Source: Massilia sp. UMI-21 (GTDB lineage Bacteria; Pseudomonadota; Gammaproteobacteria; Burkholderiales; Burkholderiaceae_D). From it: a stretch of 64,000 nt of DNA. The DNA lies in assembly GCA_015277795.1 (NCBI GenBank), contig CP063848.1:2232001-2296000 (forward strand), in the 5' to 3' direction. The notes under the pieces are model-generated. The model made no database searches. It had not been told where the DNA came from and worked only from the letters and a program-made list of their open reading frames with translations. This document shows, one piece after another, positions 9,173 through 18,297 of this stretch. Position 1 is the first letter of the stretch. Each line of letters begins with the position of its first letter. The position numbers and the translations under genes are program-made.

Positions 9173-10033
9173 ATGAAATGGGAAGGTGATCGACAGAGCG
9201 ACAACGTGGACGACCGCCGCGGCGGCGGCGGTTTCGGCGGCTTCGGCGGCAAGACGGTGGGCATCGGGACGCTGGTCATCGCGCTCATCGGCAGCGCGCT
9301 GTTCGGCATCGATCCGAGCGTCATCCTCGGCGGCGGCGGCGGGCCGGTTGCGGTGCAGCAGGGCCAGCAGGGGCAGCGCGCGCCCGCGAACGACCGCGAG
9401 ACCCAGTTCGTGAAAACCACGCTGGCCTACACCGAAGACGTCTGGGCGCAGGTGTTCAGCGCCCAGGGCGCGCAATACCAGCCCACCATCCTGACCCTGT
9501 TCGAGGGGGGCGTCCAGACCGCCTGCGGCACCGGGCGCAGCGCGACCGGCCCGTTCTATTGCCCGGCAGACCAGCGCGTCTACATCGACCTCGATTTCTT
9601 CCGCCTGATGGAGCAGCGCTTCAAGGTGGCCGGCGAATTCGCCCAAGCCTACGTGATCGCGCACGAGGTCGGCCACCACGTCCAGAACCTGCTCGGTATT
9701 TCGGACCAGGTCCACAACGCCCAGCAGCGCGCTTCCGAAGGCGAAGCCAACGCCTTGTCGGTGCGCCTGGAACTGCAGGCCGACTGCTTTGCCGGCCTGT
9801 GGGCCAACCGTACCAACCAGCGCGAGCAGATCCTCGAGAAAGGGGACGTCGAAACCGCCCTGGCCGCCGCCACCGCGATCGGCGACGACGCCCTGCAACG
9901 CCGCTCGCAGGGCACCGTGGTGCCGGATTCGTTTACCCACGGCAGCTCGGCCCAGCGGGTGCGCTGGTTCACGCGCGGCCTGGAGACCGGCAGCGTCGAG
10001 GGGTGCAATACCTTCGAGGCGCGCCAGCTGTGA
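9173..10033 (+). CDS. ypfJ: Neutral zinc metallopeptidase, YpfJ family
   Basis: 286 residues. N-terminus MKWEGDRQSDNVDDRRG followed by a Gly-rich stretch and one membrane segment (VGIGTLVIALIGSALFGI), then a periplasmic domain with CGTGRSATGPFYCPADQ, YIDLDFF and the zinc motif AYVIAHEVGHHVQNLLG (HExxH at about 164-168), followed by LELQADCFAGLWA, which supplies the third ligand region. This matches the YpfJ (Zn peptidase M48-like, putative neutral zinc metallopeptidase) family. The physiological substrate is unknown. Good Shine-Dalgarno sequence GAGGAGGG. Confidence 0.92.
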   Translation: MKWEGDRQSDNVDDRRGGGGFGGFGGKTVGIGTLVIALIGSALFGIDPSVILGGGGGPVAVQQGQQGQRAPANDRETQFVKTTLAYTEDVWAQVFSAQGAQYQPTILTLFEGGVQTACGTGRSATGPFYCPADQRVYIDLDFFRLMEQRFKVAGEFAQAYVIAHEVGHHVQNLLGISDQVHNAQQRASEGEANALSVRLELQADCFAGLWANRTNQREQILEKGDVETALAAATAIGDDALQRRSQGTVVPDSFTHGSSAQRVRWFTRGLETGSVEGCNTFEARQL

Positions 10034-10223
10034 TCGGCAATATCGTGGCCATGTAGGACAAATTCCCGTTGAGCGTGCAGCAGCCTCGAAACGCCGCCAA
10101 AACGCCCTGTTCGTTTCCGTGCGCGTATCGCAATCCTTAGCGTTCTGACATAACGTGTGGCCACGCAGCCCGTCGAGCAGGCGGGCGACCTGAACCCGTT
10201 GTGAACATCATCGAGGAGGAGTT

Positions 10224-11408
10224 ATGCTGGCAATGAACTACCGCGGACCCTATCGCGTCCGTGCCGATCACAAGCCCGACCCTGTCATCGAGCACCCCGG
10301 TGACGCCATCGTGCGCGTCACCCGCTCCTGCATCTGCGGCTCGGACCTGCACCTCTACCATGGCATGGTGCCCGACACCCGCGTCGGCCATACCTTTGGT
10401 CACGAGTTCATCGGCGTGGTCGAGGACATCGGTTCCGGCGTGCAGAACCTGAAGGTCGGCGACCGGGTGCTGGTGCCCTTCAACCTGTTCTGCGGTTCCT
10501 GCTTCTACTGCCAGCGCGAATTGTTCGGCAATTGCCACAACACGAATCCGGAAGCGACCGCGGTCGGCGGCATCTACGGCTACTCGCATACCGCGGGCGG
10601 CTACGACGGCGGCCAGGCCGAGTACGTACGCGTTCCGATGGCCGACGTCGGTCCCTACCTGATTCCCGACGACATCCATGACGACGACGCCGTGCTGCTG
10701 ACCGACGCGCTGCCGACCGGCTACCAGGCCGCCGAGATGGGCGACATCGCCGAAGGCGACACCGTGGTGGTGTTCGGCGCCGGCCCGGTCGGCATCTTCG
10801 CGGCCAAGTCGGCCTGGCTGATGGGCGCCGGGCGCGTGATCGTGGTCGACTGCGTCGATTACCGGCTCGAGTTCGTCAAGCGCTTTGCGCAGTGCGAGAC
10901 CGTGAACTTCCTCGAAGTGAAGGACATGGCCCTGCACATCAAGAAGATGACCGACTGGATGGGCGCCGACGTCTGCATCGACGCGGTCGGCTGCGACGCT
11001 TCGGGCAACCTGACCCAGACCATCACCGGGCGCCTCATGAAAGCCCAGGCCGGCGCGGCGACCGTGCTGCACTGGTGCATCAATTCGGCGCGCAAGGGCG
11101 GCAACGTGTCGATCGTCGGCGTCTACGGACCGACCTTCAACGCGGTTCCGATCGGTAACGCGGTCAACAAGGGCCTGACCCTGCGCATGAACCAGGCCAG
11201 CGTCAAGCGCCACCTGCCGCGCTTGATCGAGCACATCCGCGCCGGCCGCATCGATCCGAAACAGATCATCACGCACCGCATTCCGCTCGAAGAGGTGGGC
11301 GACGCCTACCATATCTTCTCGAGCAAGCTCGACAACTGCATCAAGCCCATCCTGATCCCGCCGAGCGCCAACCAGGTGCGCGCGGTCACGGCCAGCGCCA
11401 CGCACTAA
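10224..11408 (+). CDS. Zinc-dependent alcohol dehydrogenase (MDR family)
   Basis: 394 residues of the medium-chain dehydrogenase/reductase family. Catalytic zinc site SCICGSDLHLYHG and GHEFIGVVEDIG; structural zinc cysteines in NLFCGSCFYCQRELFGNC; Rossmann fingerprint VVVFGAGPVGIFAAK followed by an acidic end of strand 2 (IVVDCVDYR), so NAD(H) is likely. It resembles the glutathione-independent formaldehyde dehydrogenase branch, but the alcohol or aldehyde substrate cannot be assigned. Strong Shine-Dalgarno sequence GAGGAGGAG before the ATG. It is followed after 9 bp by a His-rich protein gene, probably in the same transcript. Confidence 0.88.
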   Translation: MLAMNYRGPYRVRADHKPDPVIEHPGDAIVRVTRSCICGSDLHLYHGMVPDTRVGHTFGHEFIGVVEDIGSGVQNLKVGDRVLVPFNLFCGSCFYCQRELFGNCHNTNPEATAVGGIYGYSHTAGGYDGGQAEYVRVPMADVGPYLIPDDIHDDDAVLLTDALPTGYQAAEMGDIAEGDTVVVFGAGPVGIFAAKSAWLMGAGRVIVVDCVDYRLEFVKRFAQCETVNFLEVKDMALHIKKMTDWMGADVCIDAVGCDASGNLTQTITGRLMKAQAGAATVLHWCINSARKGGNVSIVGVYGPTFNAVPIGNAVNKGLTLRMNQASVKRHLPRLIEHIRAGRIDPKQIITHRIPLEEVGDAYHIFSSKLDNCIKPILIPPSANQVRAVTASATH

Positions 11409-11417
11409 GGAGCAAAC

Positions 11418-12047
11418 ATGGAAACACGCAAGGAAGACACCGCGCATCACCATCACGGCCACGATCACCAGCATGGCCACCTGCAGATGCACCCGTCGCA
11501 AGGCCACCTGGAACCGCGCCGTCCGTCGCGCGAAGCGCTCTCGCACATCCAGGGCTGGGGCGCCGACCTCGACCGCAAGAACCGTCCGGCGGTGCCGATG
11601 GAGCGCACCCCGCCGCGCTTCATCGACGCCAAGCCGGGCGATCCGCCGCAGCAGCCGGAAACCGTCGAGGTGCTGGTCTCGCCCGAGCGGCCCGGCATCA
11701 CGCCGATCTTCGGCACCGCCCAGCCGCCCTCGGGGCTGTCGGGCATGATCCGGCGCCTGGCCTTCAAGTCCACCGAGAACGACCTGCGGCACTGGATGCT
11801 GCTGTTGCTGGCCGACCGCATCAACGTGGTCGAAGGCATCGCGGAAGACCTGGCGCGCGGGCATGTTCCCAACATCCTGGGCGAGATGGGCATCAAGGCC
11901 GAAATGAAGCACAACCCGGCCGGGCTGGCGAAGAAGGTGGCGATCACCGCGGCGGTGGTCGGCACGGCGGTGTACCTGATGAAGCGCCGCGACCGCGGGG
12001 ACAGCCGACACGACGGCGACCGCTACGGCGAACGCTACTACCGCTAG
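11418..12047 (+). CDS. Conserved hypothetical protein with His-rich N-terminus
   Basis: 209 residues. The first 25 carry a histidine cluster (HHHHGHDHQHGHLQMH) that could bind Zn, Ni or Cu. A Pro-rich middle follows, then a conserved-looking helical segment (ENDLRHWMLLLLADRINVVEGIAEDLARG contains it, given here in parts: ENDLRHWMLLLLADR, INVVEGIAEDLARG), a possible C-terminal membrane helix (VAITAAVVGTAVYLM) and a basic tail. It begins 9 bp after the alcohol dehydrogenase stop with GGAG before the ATG, so it is probably translated with it. Function is unknown; a metal-handling or membrane-tethering role is only a guess. It overlaps the convergent PepSY gene by 4 bp. Confidence 0.75.
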   Translation: METRKEDTAHHHHGHDHQHGHLQMHPSQGHLEPRRPSREALSHIQGWGADLDRKNRPAVPMERTPPRFIDAKPGDPPQQPETVEVLVSPERPGITPIFGTAQPPSGLSGMIRRLAFKSTENDLRHWMLLLLADRINVVEGIAEDLARGHVPNILGEMGIKAEMKHNPAGLAKKVAITAAVVGTAVYLMKRRDRGDSRHDGDRYGERYYR

Positions 12048-13321
12048 GCGCGCTCGACCCTGTCGTCCAGCCCGCCTGCCCCGTCGGCACCCAATGCCGG
12101 CTGGGGCGCGCGCGGCGCTGGCCGCTTGCCGGCCGCCGCGGCCACGGCCACGGCCGGCCTCTTGCGCTTGGCCGGCTTGCGGCGGAACTTGATCCAGACC
12201 ACCAGGCCGGTGATGAAGAAGAGCAGGGGGCTCAGGCCCACCACGCTGACCAGGATGCGTCCGGCCGCGCCGAAGGCTTCGCCGGTATGCAGCGGGTACA
12301 AGGTGCCGACCAACCAGTCGCCGCCGCGCGCTGCCAACGGATCGATCGCGCGCAGCACCGCGCCGCTGCCGGCGTCCACGCTGACGCGGGTGGCGCCCGG
12401 GCCTCGGCGCAGTTCGCCCGGCTGGCGCACCCGCACTTCGTAGGGCTGCTCCGGCTTGGCCGGCATGCCGATGCGCGACACCCGGCCCTCGGGGTAGCGC
12501 GCCTGCGCCGCCGCCATCGCGGCGCCCGCGTCGATGCGCGGCGCGTCCTGCGGGCTGGCGTTGACCAGCTTGTCGTGTTTTGTCAGCGGCGCGGCCGCGC
12601 GAATCGCCGGCGTGACCCAGTCCGGCATATTGAAATACACCCCCGAGAAGCCCAGTACCAGCAGCACCGGCGCCACGTAGAAGCCGGCCGCGCGGTGCAG
12701 CTGGAAGCTGAACTTCGGCCAGTTGGCCCCACGGCGCACCGTGATCGCATGCCAGAACGCCGACAGGGTCAGTGTCGGCCACCACACCACGATCCCGGTC
12801 AGGGTGAGCAGCACCAGGGCCAGGCCCTGCACCGCAATCACCAGCTTGCCGGCGTCGCCGAGCATCAGGTAGCGGTGCAGGTGGAACAGGGTCGGCATCA
12901 GGAGCGGCCGCGACAGGCCGGCTTCGCCCCAGTTGCGTTCGCCCAGCACCGCCAGGCTGCCCGGGTCGACCATGACCTGGCGCGTCACGCCCTGCGTCCA
13001 GTTCGACGACGGTTTTTCCGGCCGGTACCATGCCACGTAAACATCCCCATGCACTTCCGGCAGGAACAGGGTATCGGGCCGCCCGTAGCGCTGATCGTTC
13101 GCCAGGCGGGCAGCCACCGCGGCCACCTGCGCCGGCGTGGGGCGCGCCTGCGCACCGGCCACCGCGCCCACGGGCGGCGCCACCTGCAGCAGGCCCGGAT
13201 TGAGCCAGGCGTCGAGCTCATGGCGCCAGCCGATGACAGTGCCGGTGAGGCCTTGCAGGACCAGGATGGTGCCGAAAATCAGGCCGGCCCAGAGGTGAAC
13301 GGTACGGATGAGCGGTTTCAT
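12044..13321 (-). CDS. PepSY-domain membrane protein (PiuB-like, iron uptake)
   Basis: 425 residues: an N-terminal membrane helix with conserved His (IRTVHLWAGLIFGTILVLQG), a first periplasmic PepSY-like segment, central helices (LVIAVQGLALVLLTLTGIVVWW and FYVAPVLLVLGFSGVY), a second PepSY region (AAMAAAQARYPEGRVSRIGMP) and a last helix (ILVSVVGLSPLLFFITGLVVW). This is the PepSY-associated TM family, often found beside TonB receptors and proposed to reduce or release iron from siderophores at the inner membrane. It is divergent from a TonB receptor with Fur-like boxes between, consistent with iron control. Confidence 0.88.
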   Translation of the reverse strand: MKPLIRTVHLWAGLIFGTILVLQGLTGTVIGWRHELDAWLNPGLLQVAPPVGAVAGAQARPTPAQVAAVAARLANDQRYGRPDTLFLPEVHGDVYVAWYRPEKPSSNWTQGVTRQVMVDPGSLAVLGERNWGEAGLSRPLLMPTLFHLHRYLMLGDAGKLVIAVQGLALVLLTLTGIVVWWPTLTLSAFWHAITVRRGANWPKFSFQLHRAAGFYVAPVLLVLGFSGVYFNMPDWVTPAIRAAAPLTKHDKLVNASPQDAPRIDAGAAMAAAQARYPEGRVSRIGMPAKPEQPYEVRVRQPGELRRGPGATRVSVDAGSGAVLRAIDPLAARGGDWLVGTLYPLHTGEAFGAAGRILVSVVGLSPLLFFITGLVVWIKFRRKPAKRKRPAVAVAAAAGKRPAPRAPQPALGADGAGGLDDRVERA

Positions 13322-13342
13322 GCGCTGAATGATAACCGAAAT

Positions 13343-13355
13343 GAGAATGATTCTC
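13343..13355. promoter_or_regulatory. Fur-box-like palindrome 1
   Basis: GAGAATGATTCTC is a perfect 5-bp inverted repeat around TGA and resembles the core of the Fur consensus GATAATGATAATCATTATC. It lies 22 bp before the PepSY start codon in the divergent promoter region. Confidence 0.65.
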
Positions 13356-13371
13356 GATCTTGCTCTCTTAT

Positions 13372-13388
13372 ATGATAACGATTATCAT
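13372..13388. promoter_or_regulatory. Fur-box-like palindrome 2
   Basis: ATGATAACGATTATCAT is a perfect 7-bp inverted repeat around CGA and closely matches the Fur consensus core. It lies 37 bp before the TonB receptor start codon. With the site at 13343 it gives each divergent gene its own likely iron-responsive operator. Confidence 0.8.
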
Positions 13389-13424
13389 TCAGGAATTCCT
13401 GTTGAGTAAGTCTATCCCACATCC

Positions 13425-15587
13425 ATGAACAACAAGACGCCGATCAAGCCGCTCAAGACCCTGCCCGCCGCCGTTGCCACCGCCTGCATGCTGATGGCCA
13501 TGGCGCCTGCCGCCGCCCAGGAACAGCAGCGCGACGCCGAGAAGGAACAGGACCTCGCCTCGGTGGTCGTCACCGCCACCCGCACCGCCAAGGCCGTGGA
13601 CAAGATCCCGGGCGCGGTCTCGGTGATCACCCAGCAGGAACTGGCGACCCAATACCTGATCGCGGACGATCCGTCGCAAGCCCTGGCCACCTATGTGCCG
13701 GGCTATGCGCCGAGCCGCCAGAAAATGACCTCGACCGGCGAATCGCTGCGCGGCCGCCAGCCGCTGATCCTGTTCGACGGCATCCCGCAATCGAACCCGC
13801 TGCGGGCCGGCATGCGCGAAGGGTATTTTGCCGATAGCGCCATCATCGAACGCATCGAAGTGATCAACGGCGCCTCGGCGATGCAGGGCATGGGCGCCAC
13901 CGGCGGCATCATCAACTACATCACCAAGACCCCGCGCACCCCGGGCACCACCTATACGCTCAACACCCGCCTGTCGAGCCAGTTCGAGTCCGACAGCCTG
14001 GACTGGAAAACCGGCCTGACCGTGAGCCACAAGTCGGAAGCCTTCGACATGCTGGCCTATGCCAGCGTGCAGCGGCGCGGCATGGGCTACGACGGCCATG
14101 GCCGCCGCATCGGCCTGGACGCGGTGCAGGGCGACACCATGGATTCGCGCGGCAATGACCTGTTCCTGAAGATCGGCAAGTCCTTCGGCGCCCAACGCCT
14201 GCAGCTCAGCCTGAACCGCTTCGACCTGCAGGGCGACGGCGACTACCGCAGCGAGCCGGGCGTACTGGCCGAGGGCGTCCCGACCAGTTCCGTGCCCGGC
14301 ACGCCGCCTGGCATGCCGCCACGCAACAAGGTGCGCAGCGCCAGCATCGACTACCGCCACGCCGACCTGGCCGGCGGCAGCCTGAGCGCGCAGCTGTTCA
14401 GCCACGATTTTTCGTCGCTGTACGGCGCCACCAAGACCGCCACTTTCCAGGACGTGCGCATCGCCCCTGCCGGCAGCCTGTACGACCAGTCGGAAGTCGT
14501 GGCCGACAAGCTGGGCGCGCGGGTCACCTGGGTGCGCCCGGACCTGCTGGTGCAGGGCCTGGAGCTGACCGCCGGCCTCGACTGGCTGAAAGATCACACC
14601 CAACAGCGCCTGGCGGCCACCGGCCGTACCTGGGTGCCCGAGCTGAAGTTCCGTTCGCTGGCGCCGTTCGCCCAGCTCGAATACGAATTCGGCCCGGTGA
14701 CCGTGCGCGGCGGCCTGCGCTACGAAGACGCGAAACTCGAGGTCGATACCTACACCACCCTGGCCGCCTACGGCAGCCGCAGTGTCGAGGGCGGTTCGGC
14801 CGAGTTCTCGAAGTCGGTGAAAAACATCGGCGCCGTGTGGCGTTTCGCCCCCGGATGGTCGGCCTTCGTCGGCAGTTCGGAAGGCTTCGGGCTGCCCGAC
14901 GCCGGCCTGGTGCTGCGCGGCGTGACCCTGCCGAACCAGTCGGTCTCGAGCCTGATCAGCCTGCAGCCGATCATTACCCGCAACAATGAAGTCGGCATCA
15001 ATTGGCGCGGCCGGCAGGGCCAGTTCGGCCTGTCGCGCTACGACTCGCGCTCCAAGCTCGGCAGCGTGATCCGCATTACCGCAGCCGGCATCGGCCTGGT
15101 CGAGCGGGTGCCGACCACGGTCAAGGGCTGGGAAGCGAATGCCGAGTGGCGCCCGACCAGGGAGGTGAGCGTGTTCGGCACCTGGGCCACCACCGACGGC
15201 AAGACCGCGGCCACCCAGGGCGCGCCGATGGACCTCGACCTCGGCGCCCGTTCGCAAGGTCCGGACAAGGCGGTGCTGGGCGCCAACTGGAAGTTCCAGC
15301 CCCAGGCCCAGTTGCGCCTGCAGGCCACCCACCTGCGCGACCGCGACATCAACATCGGACGCCGGGTCGGCACCAGCAAGCTGGAAGAGCACTTCAAGGG
15401 CTACACCCTGGTCGATGTCGCCGCGACCTGGGAGACCGCCTACGGACGCATCGGCCTGAGCCTGGAGAACCTGTTCGACAAGTACTACGTCGGCTACTAC
15501 TCGCAGTCGGCCTCCGCGGTGGATGTCAACGCCACCTACGCCGGCCGCGGCCGCACGCTGGCGCTGAGCTGGAACCGCGGCTTCTGA
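13425..15587 (+). CDS. TonB-dependent outer-membrane receptor (siderophore type)
   Basis: 720 residues. Signal peptide ending APAAAQ; TonB-box-like DLASVVVTATRT; plug domain with IPGAVSVITQQEL, LRGRQPLILFDGIPQ and IERIEVINGASAMQGMGATGG; then a long beta-barrel ending in an aromatic residue (LALSWNRGF). It imports a ferric chelate or similar ligand across the outer membrane using TonB energy. The Fur-like site upstream and the divergent PepSY protein argue for an iron siderophore, but the ligand is not identifiable. The Shine-Dalgarno sequence is weak. A UUCG hairpin follows the stop. Confidence 0.92.
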   Translation: MNNKTPIKPLKTLPAAVATACMLMAMAPAAAQEQQRDAEKEQDLASVVVTATRTAKAVDKIPGAVSVITQQELATQYLIADDPSQALATYVPGYAPSRQKMTSTGESLRGRQPLILFDGIPQSNPLRAGMREGYFADSAIIERIEVINGASAMQGMGATGGIINYITKTPRTPGTTYTLNTRLSSQFESDSLDWKTGLTVSHKSEAFDMLAYASVQRRGMGYDGHGRRIGLDAVQGDTMDSRGNDLFLKIGKSFGAQRLQLSLNRFDLQGDGDYRSEPGVLAEGVPTSSVPGTPPGMPPRNKVRSASIDYRHADLAGGSLSAQLFSHDFSSLYGATKTATFQDVRIAPAGSLYDQSEVVADKLGARVTWVRPDLLVQGLELTAGLDWLKDHTQQRLAATGRTWVPELKFRSLAPFAQLEYEFGPVTVRGGLRYEDAKLEVDTYTTLAAYGSRSVEGGSAEFSKSVKNIGAVWRFAPGWSAFVGSSEGFGLPDAGLVLRGVTLPNQSVSSLISLQPIITRNNEVGINWRGRQGQFGLSRYDSRSKLGSVIRITAAGIGLVERVPTTVKGWEANAEWRPTREVSVFGTWATTDGKTAATQGAPMDLDLGARSQGPDKAVLGANWKFQPQAQLRLQATHLRDRDINIGRRVGTSKLEEHFKGYTLVDVAATWETAYGRIGLSLENLFDKYYVGYYSQSASAVDVNATYAGRGRTLALSWNRGF

Positions 15588-15605
15588 TCGAAGCTTGACC
15601 GGCAG

Positions 15606-15625
15606 GCGGACGCTTCGGCGTCCGC
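15606..15625 (+). terminator. Terminator hairpin after TonB receptor
   Basis: Perfect 8-bp stem GCGGACGC/GCGTCCGC with the stable loop TTCG, 18 bp after the receptor stop codon, followed by a moderately T-rich stretch (TTCGCATTTCTGT). Confidence 0.65.
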
Positions 15626-15744
15626 TTCGCATTTCTGTCCCCTGCGCGCAGTAGAGTTGCGCTCAAGCAAATACTTTCTGCTGAGCTCGTCCAAACTGTC
15701 CGATGGGCGGCCCAAGGGGGCCGCGGTTCCCGGACGGAGACGAG

Positions 15745-17541
15745 ATGACAACGCACACCACTTTCCCGGCAGCGCTGCTCGGCGCCGCCTTGTTGCTCCT
15801 GCCGTATTGCGCGCCGGCCGCGCCGACGATGAGCCCGCCGGCCAGCCTGAGCGCCAAGGCCAGGTCTTCCGTCCTGGCCCAGTTGCTGGCACAGCGCCAG
15901 GCCAAGGGCCTGGACGCCGACCACCACTACCGGATCACCGCCTACCATCCGGGCGCCAACGGCACCCAGATCCTGCGCGCCGCCCACACCTGGAAGGGCC
16001 TGCGCGTGTTCGGCTCCGATTCGGTCGTGGTGCTCGACAAGTCGGCGAAGGTGCTGTCCGAATCCGCCTCCGAGCGCCGCCAGGACCTGGGCGTGGGAAG
16101 CGCCAACCGCCTGGGCGCGCTGACCGCGAGCTTCTCCGTCCAGCCGCAGATCAACGGCAAGGCCGCAATCGCGGCCGCGCTGGCCTCGCTGGCGCCGACC
16201 CTGGGACAGAATGCGGTGCACGTGGTCAAGCCGGGCGCCGAACTGCTGATCTACCCGGTGATGCGCATGCAGCGCGTGGTCGGGGCCGGCGCCAAGGAAG
16301 AAGCGGAGCTGAACGCGCTCGACGTGCAGGACGTGGTGGAGCGCTATGAACTGGCCTACCTGGTACGCACCCGCATGCGCCTGGGCGAGCAGCCGGTGTA
16401 TTTCGACACGATCGTCAGCGCGCGCGACGCCGCCGTGCTCGACCAGTGGAACATGCTGCAGACCGTGATCGGGGTGGGAAGAAGCCAGTACAGCGGCGAG
16501 GTCCCGGTCAGCACCACGCTGAGCAAGGGCAGCTACCAGATGCTCGACCCCGAGCGCGGCAAGGGCGGCACCTTTGGCGCGATGGCGATCACCAATGCCA
16601 ACAACGGCACCAGCGCCGGCAAGGTCTATACCAACGCCACCAATGTCTGGGGCGACGGCAAGCAGTTCGTGGAGGGCGGCAGCACCACCGGCGCGAACGG
16701 GCAGACGGCGGCGGTCAACGCCATGTGGGGCCTGATGAACACCTACGACGCGCACAAGAATGTGCTGGGCTGGCTCTCGCTGGACGGCAAGGACACGGCC
16801 ACCTACATTGCCGCCCACGTCAACCGCGGCTATGACAACGCCTACTACAGCGACACCTGCCGCTGCATGTTCATCGGCGACGGCAGCTATTTCACGAGCC
16901 TGGGCGCGATCGACGTCATCGGCCACGAGATGGGCCACGGCGTCACCGCGGCCACCTCGAACCTGATCTATTCGGGCGAATCGGGCGGCTTGAACGAATC
17001 CAGTTCGGACATCGCCGGCGAGGTGGTGGAAGCCTACGCGCGCGCCGGCGGCAAGGGCGACAGCTTTCCGGACGAAGGCAACGACTGGCAACTGGGGACC
17101 GAAATCAGCCGCAACGCCACGCCGCTGCGCTGGATGCACCGCCCCAGCAAGGACGGCAACAGCCCGGACGCCTGGAGCACGTCGCTGCGGCGCCTCGATG
17201 TGCACTACAGCAGCGGTCCGAACAACCGCATGTTCTACTTCCTGGCACGGGGCTCGCGCGATGACAGCGCGGGCGACTATTACAGCAAATACCTGGTCAA
17301 GCAGCCCAAGGCGATGACCGGCATCGGCACCGACAAGGCCTTCCGCATCTGGTTCCATGCGAATACGACCAAGTTCACCTCGTCCACCAACTACGCCGAT
17401 GCGCGCGCCAGGATGATCGAGGCGGCCGAAGAGCTGTACGGCAAGGAGAGCCGGGAGGCAGTGGCCGTGCGGCGCGCCTATGCCGCCATCAATGTCGGCG
17501 CCGACGTGGACGAGCCGGGCGCGGTCGCCTCGCCCTATTGA
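15745..17541 (+). CDS. Secreted M4-family (thermolysin-like) metallopeptidase
   Basis: 598 residues: signal peptide (LLGAALLLLPYCAPAAP), an FTP/PepSY-type propeptide, then the M4 catalytic domain. Zinc motif GHEMGHG (His394 and His398, catalytic Glu395) and the glutamate ligand in GGLNESSSDI (about 418). NNRMFYFLARG and the later TSSTNYADARARM also fit the family. Such enzymes are exported, self-process the propeptide, and degrade proteins outside the cell. The chosen ATG at 15745 has GGAG at about -9; the upstream ATG at 15703 adds residues before the signal peptide. It converges on the M23 peptidase gene with a 7-bp overlap. Confidence 0.93.
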   Translation: MTTHTTFPAALLGAALLLLPYCAPAAPTMSPPASLSAKARSSVLAQLLAQRQAKGLDADHHYRITAYHPGANGTQILRAAHTWKGLRVFGSDSVVVLDKSAKVLSESASERRQDLGVGSANRLGALTASFSVQPQINGKAAIAAALASLAPTLGQNAVHVVKPGAELLIYPVMRMQRVVGAGAKEEAELNALDVQDVVERYELAYLVRTRMRLGEQPVYFDTIVSARDAAVLDQWNMLQTVIGVGRSQYSGEVPVSTTLSKGSYQMLDPERGKGGTFGAMAITNANNGTSAGKVYTNATNVWGDGKQFVEGGSTTGANGQTAAVNAMWGLMNTYDAHKNVLGWLSLDGKDTATYIAAHVNRGYDNAYYSDTCRCMFIGDGSYFTSLGAIDVIGHEMGHGVTAATSNLIYSGESGGLNESSSDIAGEVVEAYARAGGKGDSFPDEGNDWQLGTEISRNATPLRWMHRPSKDGNSPDAWSTSLRRLDVHYSSGPNNRMFYFLARGSRDDSAGDYYSKYLVKQPKAMTGIGTDKAFRIWFHANTTKFTSSTNYADARARMIEAAEELYGKESREAVAVRRAYAAINVGADVDEPGAVASPY

Positions 17542-18269
17542 GCCGCGACGGCCTGGCGGTCCGACATCAGTGGATAGGGATTGATCGGCGTCCCTTTCCA
17601 CCACAGCTTCTCGGGCGTCAGCTCGAACACCGCGAAATGCAGGTGCGGCGCGTTCGGGGCGGCGTTGCCGGTCACGCCGACATAGCCGATCACGTCGCCG
17701 CGCTTGAGGTCCATGCCTTCCTCGATGCCGTCGGCGTAGCGGTCCAGGTGGGCGTAGTAGTAGGCGTATTTCTCGCTCGGGTCGAACTGGTACAGGGTGG
17801 TGCCGCCCGGCTTGCTGGCGAACAGCTTGGCCACCTTGCCGTCGGCGGCGGCCAGCACCGGCGTGCCTTTCGGCGCCATGATGTCCAGGGCTTCGTGCTG
17901 GCGCTGCGTGCCGCGCGGCTGCTCATAGGTGTCGCTCAGGCCGGCGAGCTTCAGGCCCTGCACCGGCACCAGGAGCTTGCCGTGGACGGCGGCGGCGGCG
18001 GCATCGGCCGGGGCCTGCGCCGTGCTCGTGGTCGCGCCAGCCGTGGCCGGGCCGGAAGACGGCCGCAGGGGCAGTTCGACGTCGCTGAGGTCGGCCTGCA
18101 CCATCGGCGGGCCGGGCAACTGCGGATCGATCTGCGCAGCCGGCACGCCGGCCGGCGCCTCCGTCCTCGCCACCGCCGGCGCCGGGTCGTCGGGCACGGC
18201 GCGCAACAGAACGAACAGTCCGCCGGCGCCGACCAGCACGCCGAGCACGAAGCTCATCAGCCATTTCAT
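17535..18269 (-). CDS. M23-family peptidase (LytM-like), membrane anchored
   Basis: 244 residues: N-terminal membrane segment (SFVLGVLVGAGGLFVLLRAV), a Pro/Ala-rich linker, then an M23 domain with the metal ligands HEALDIMAPKGTPV (H and D) and HLHFAVF, plus GDVIGYVGVTGNAAPNAPH. M23 proteins are peptidoglycan endopeptidases, or catalytically inactive activators; here H-x3-D and HxH are all present, so activity is expected. GGAGGATGAC directly precedes the ATG. It lies 28 bp after the L,D-transpeptidase gene on the same strand, so a two-gene cell-wall operon is likely. Confidence 0.9.
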   Translation of the reverse strand: MKWLMSFVLGVLVGAGGLFVLLRAVPDDPAPAVARTEAPAGVPAAQIDPQLPGPPMVQADLSDVELPLRPSSGPATAGATTSTAQAPADAAAAAVHGKLLVPVQGLKLAGLSDTYEQPRGTQRQHEALDIMAPKGTPVLAAADGKVAKLFASKPGGTTLYQFDPSEKYAYYYAHLDRYADGIEEGMDLKRGDVIGYVGVTGNAAPNAPHLHFAVFELTPEKLWWKGTPINPYPLMSDRQAVAAQ

Positions 18270-18297
18270 GTCATCCTCCGTCGGCTTGTCGTGGGTG

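Noticed and set aside
10137..13031. A 964-codon antisense frame over the alcohol dehydrogenase and PepSY genes
   Set aside because: Same reason; the real genes have catalytic motifs in their own frames.
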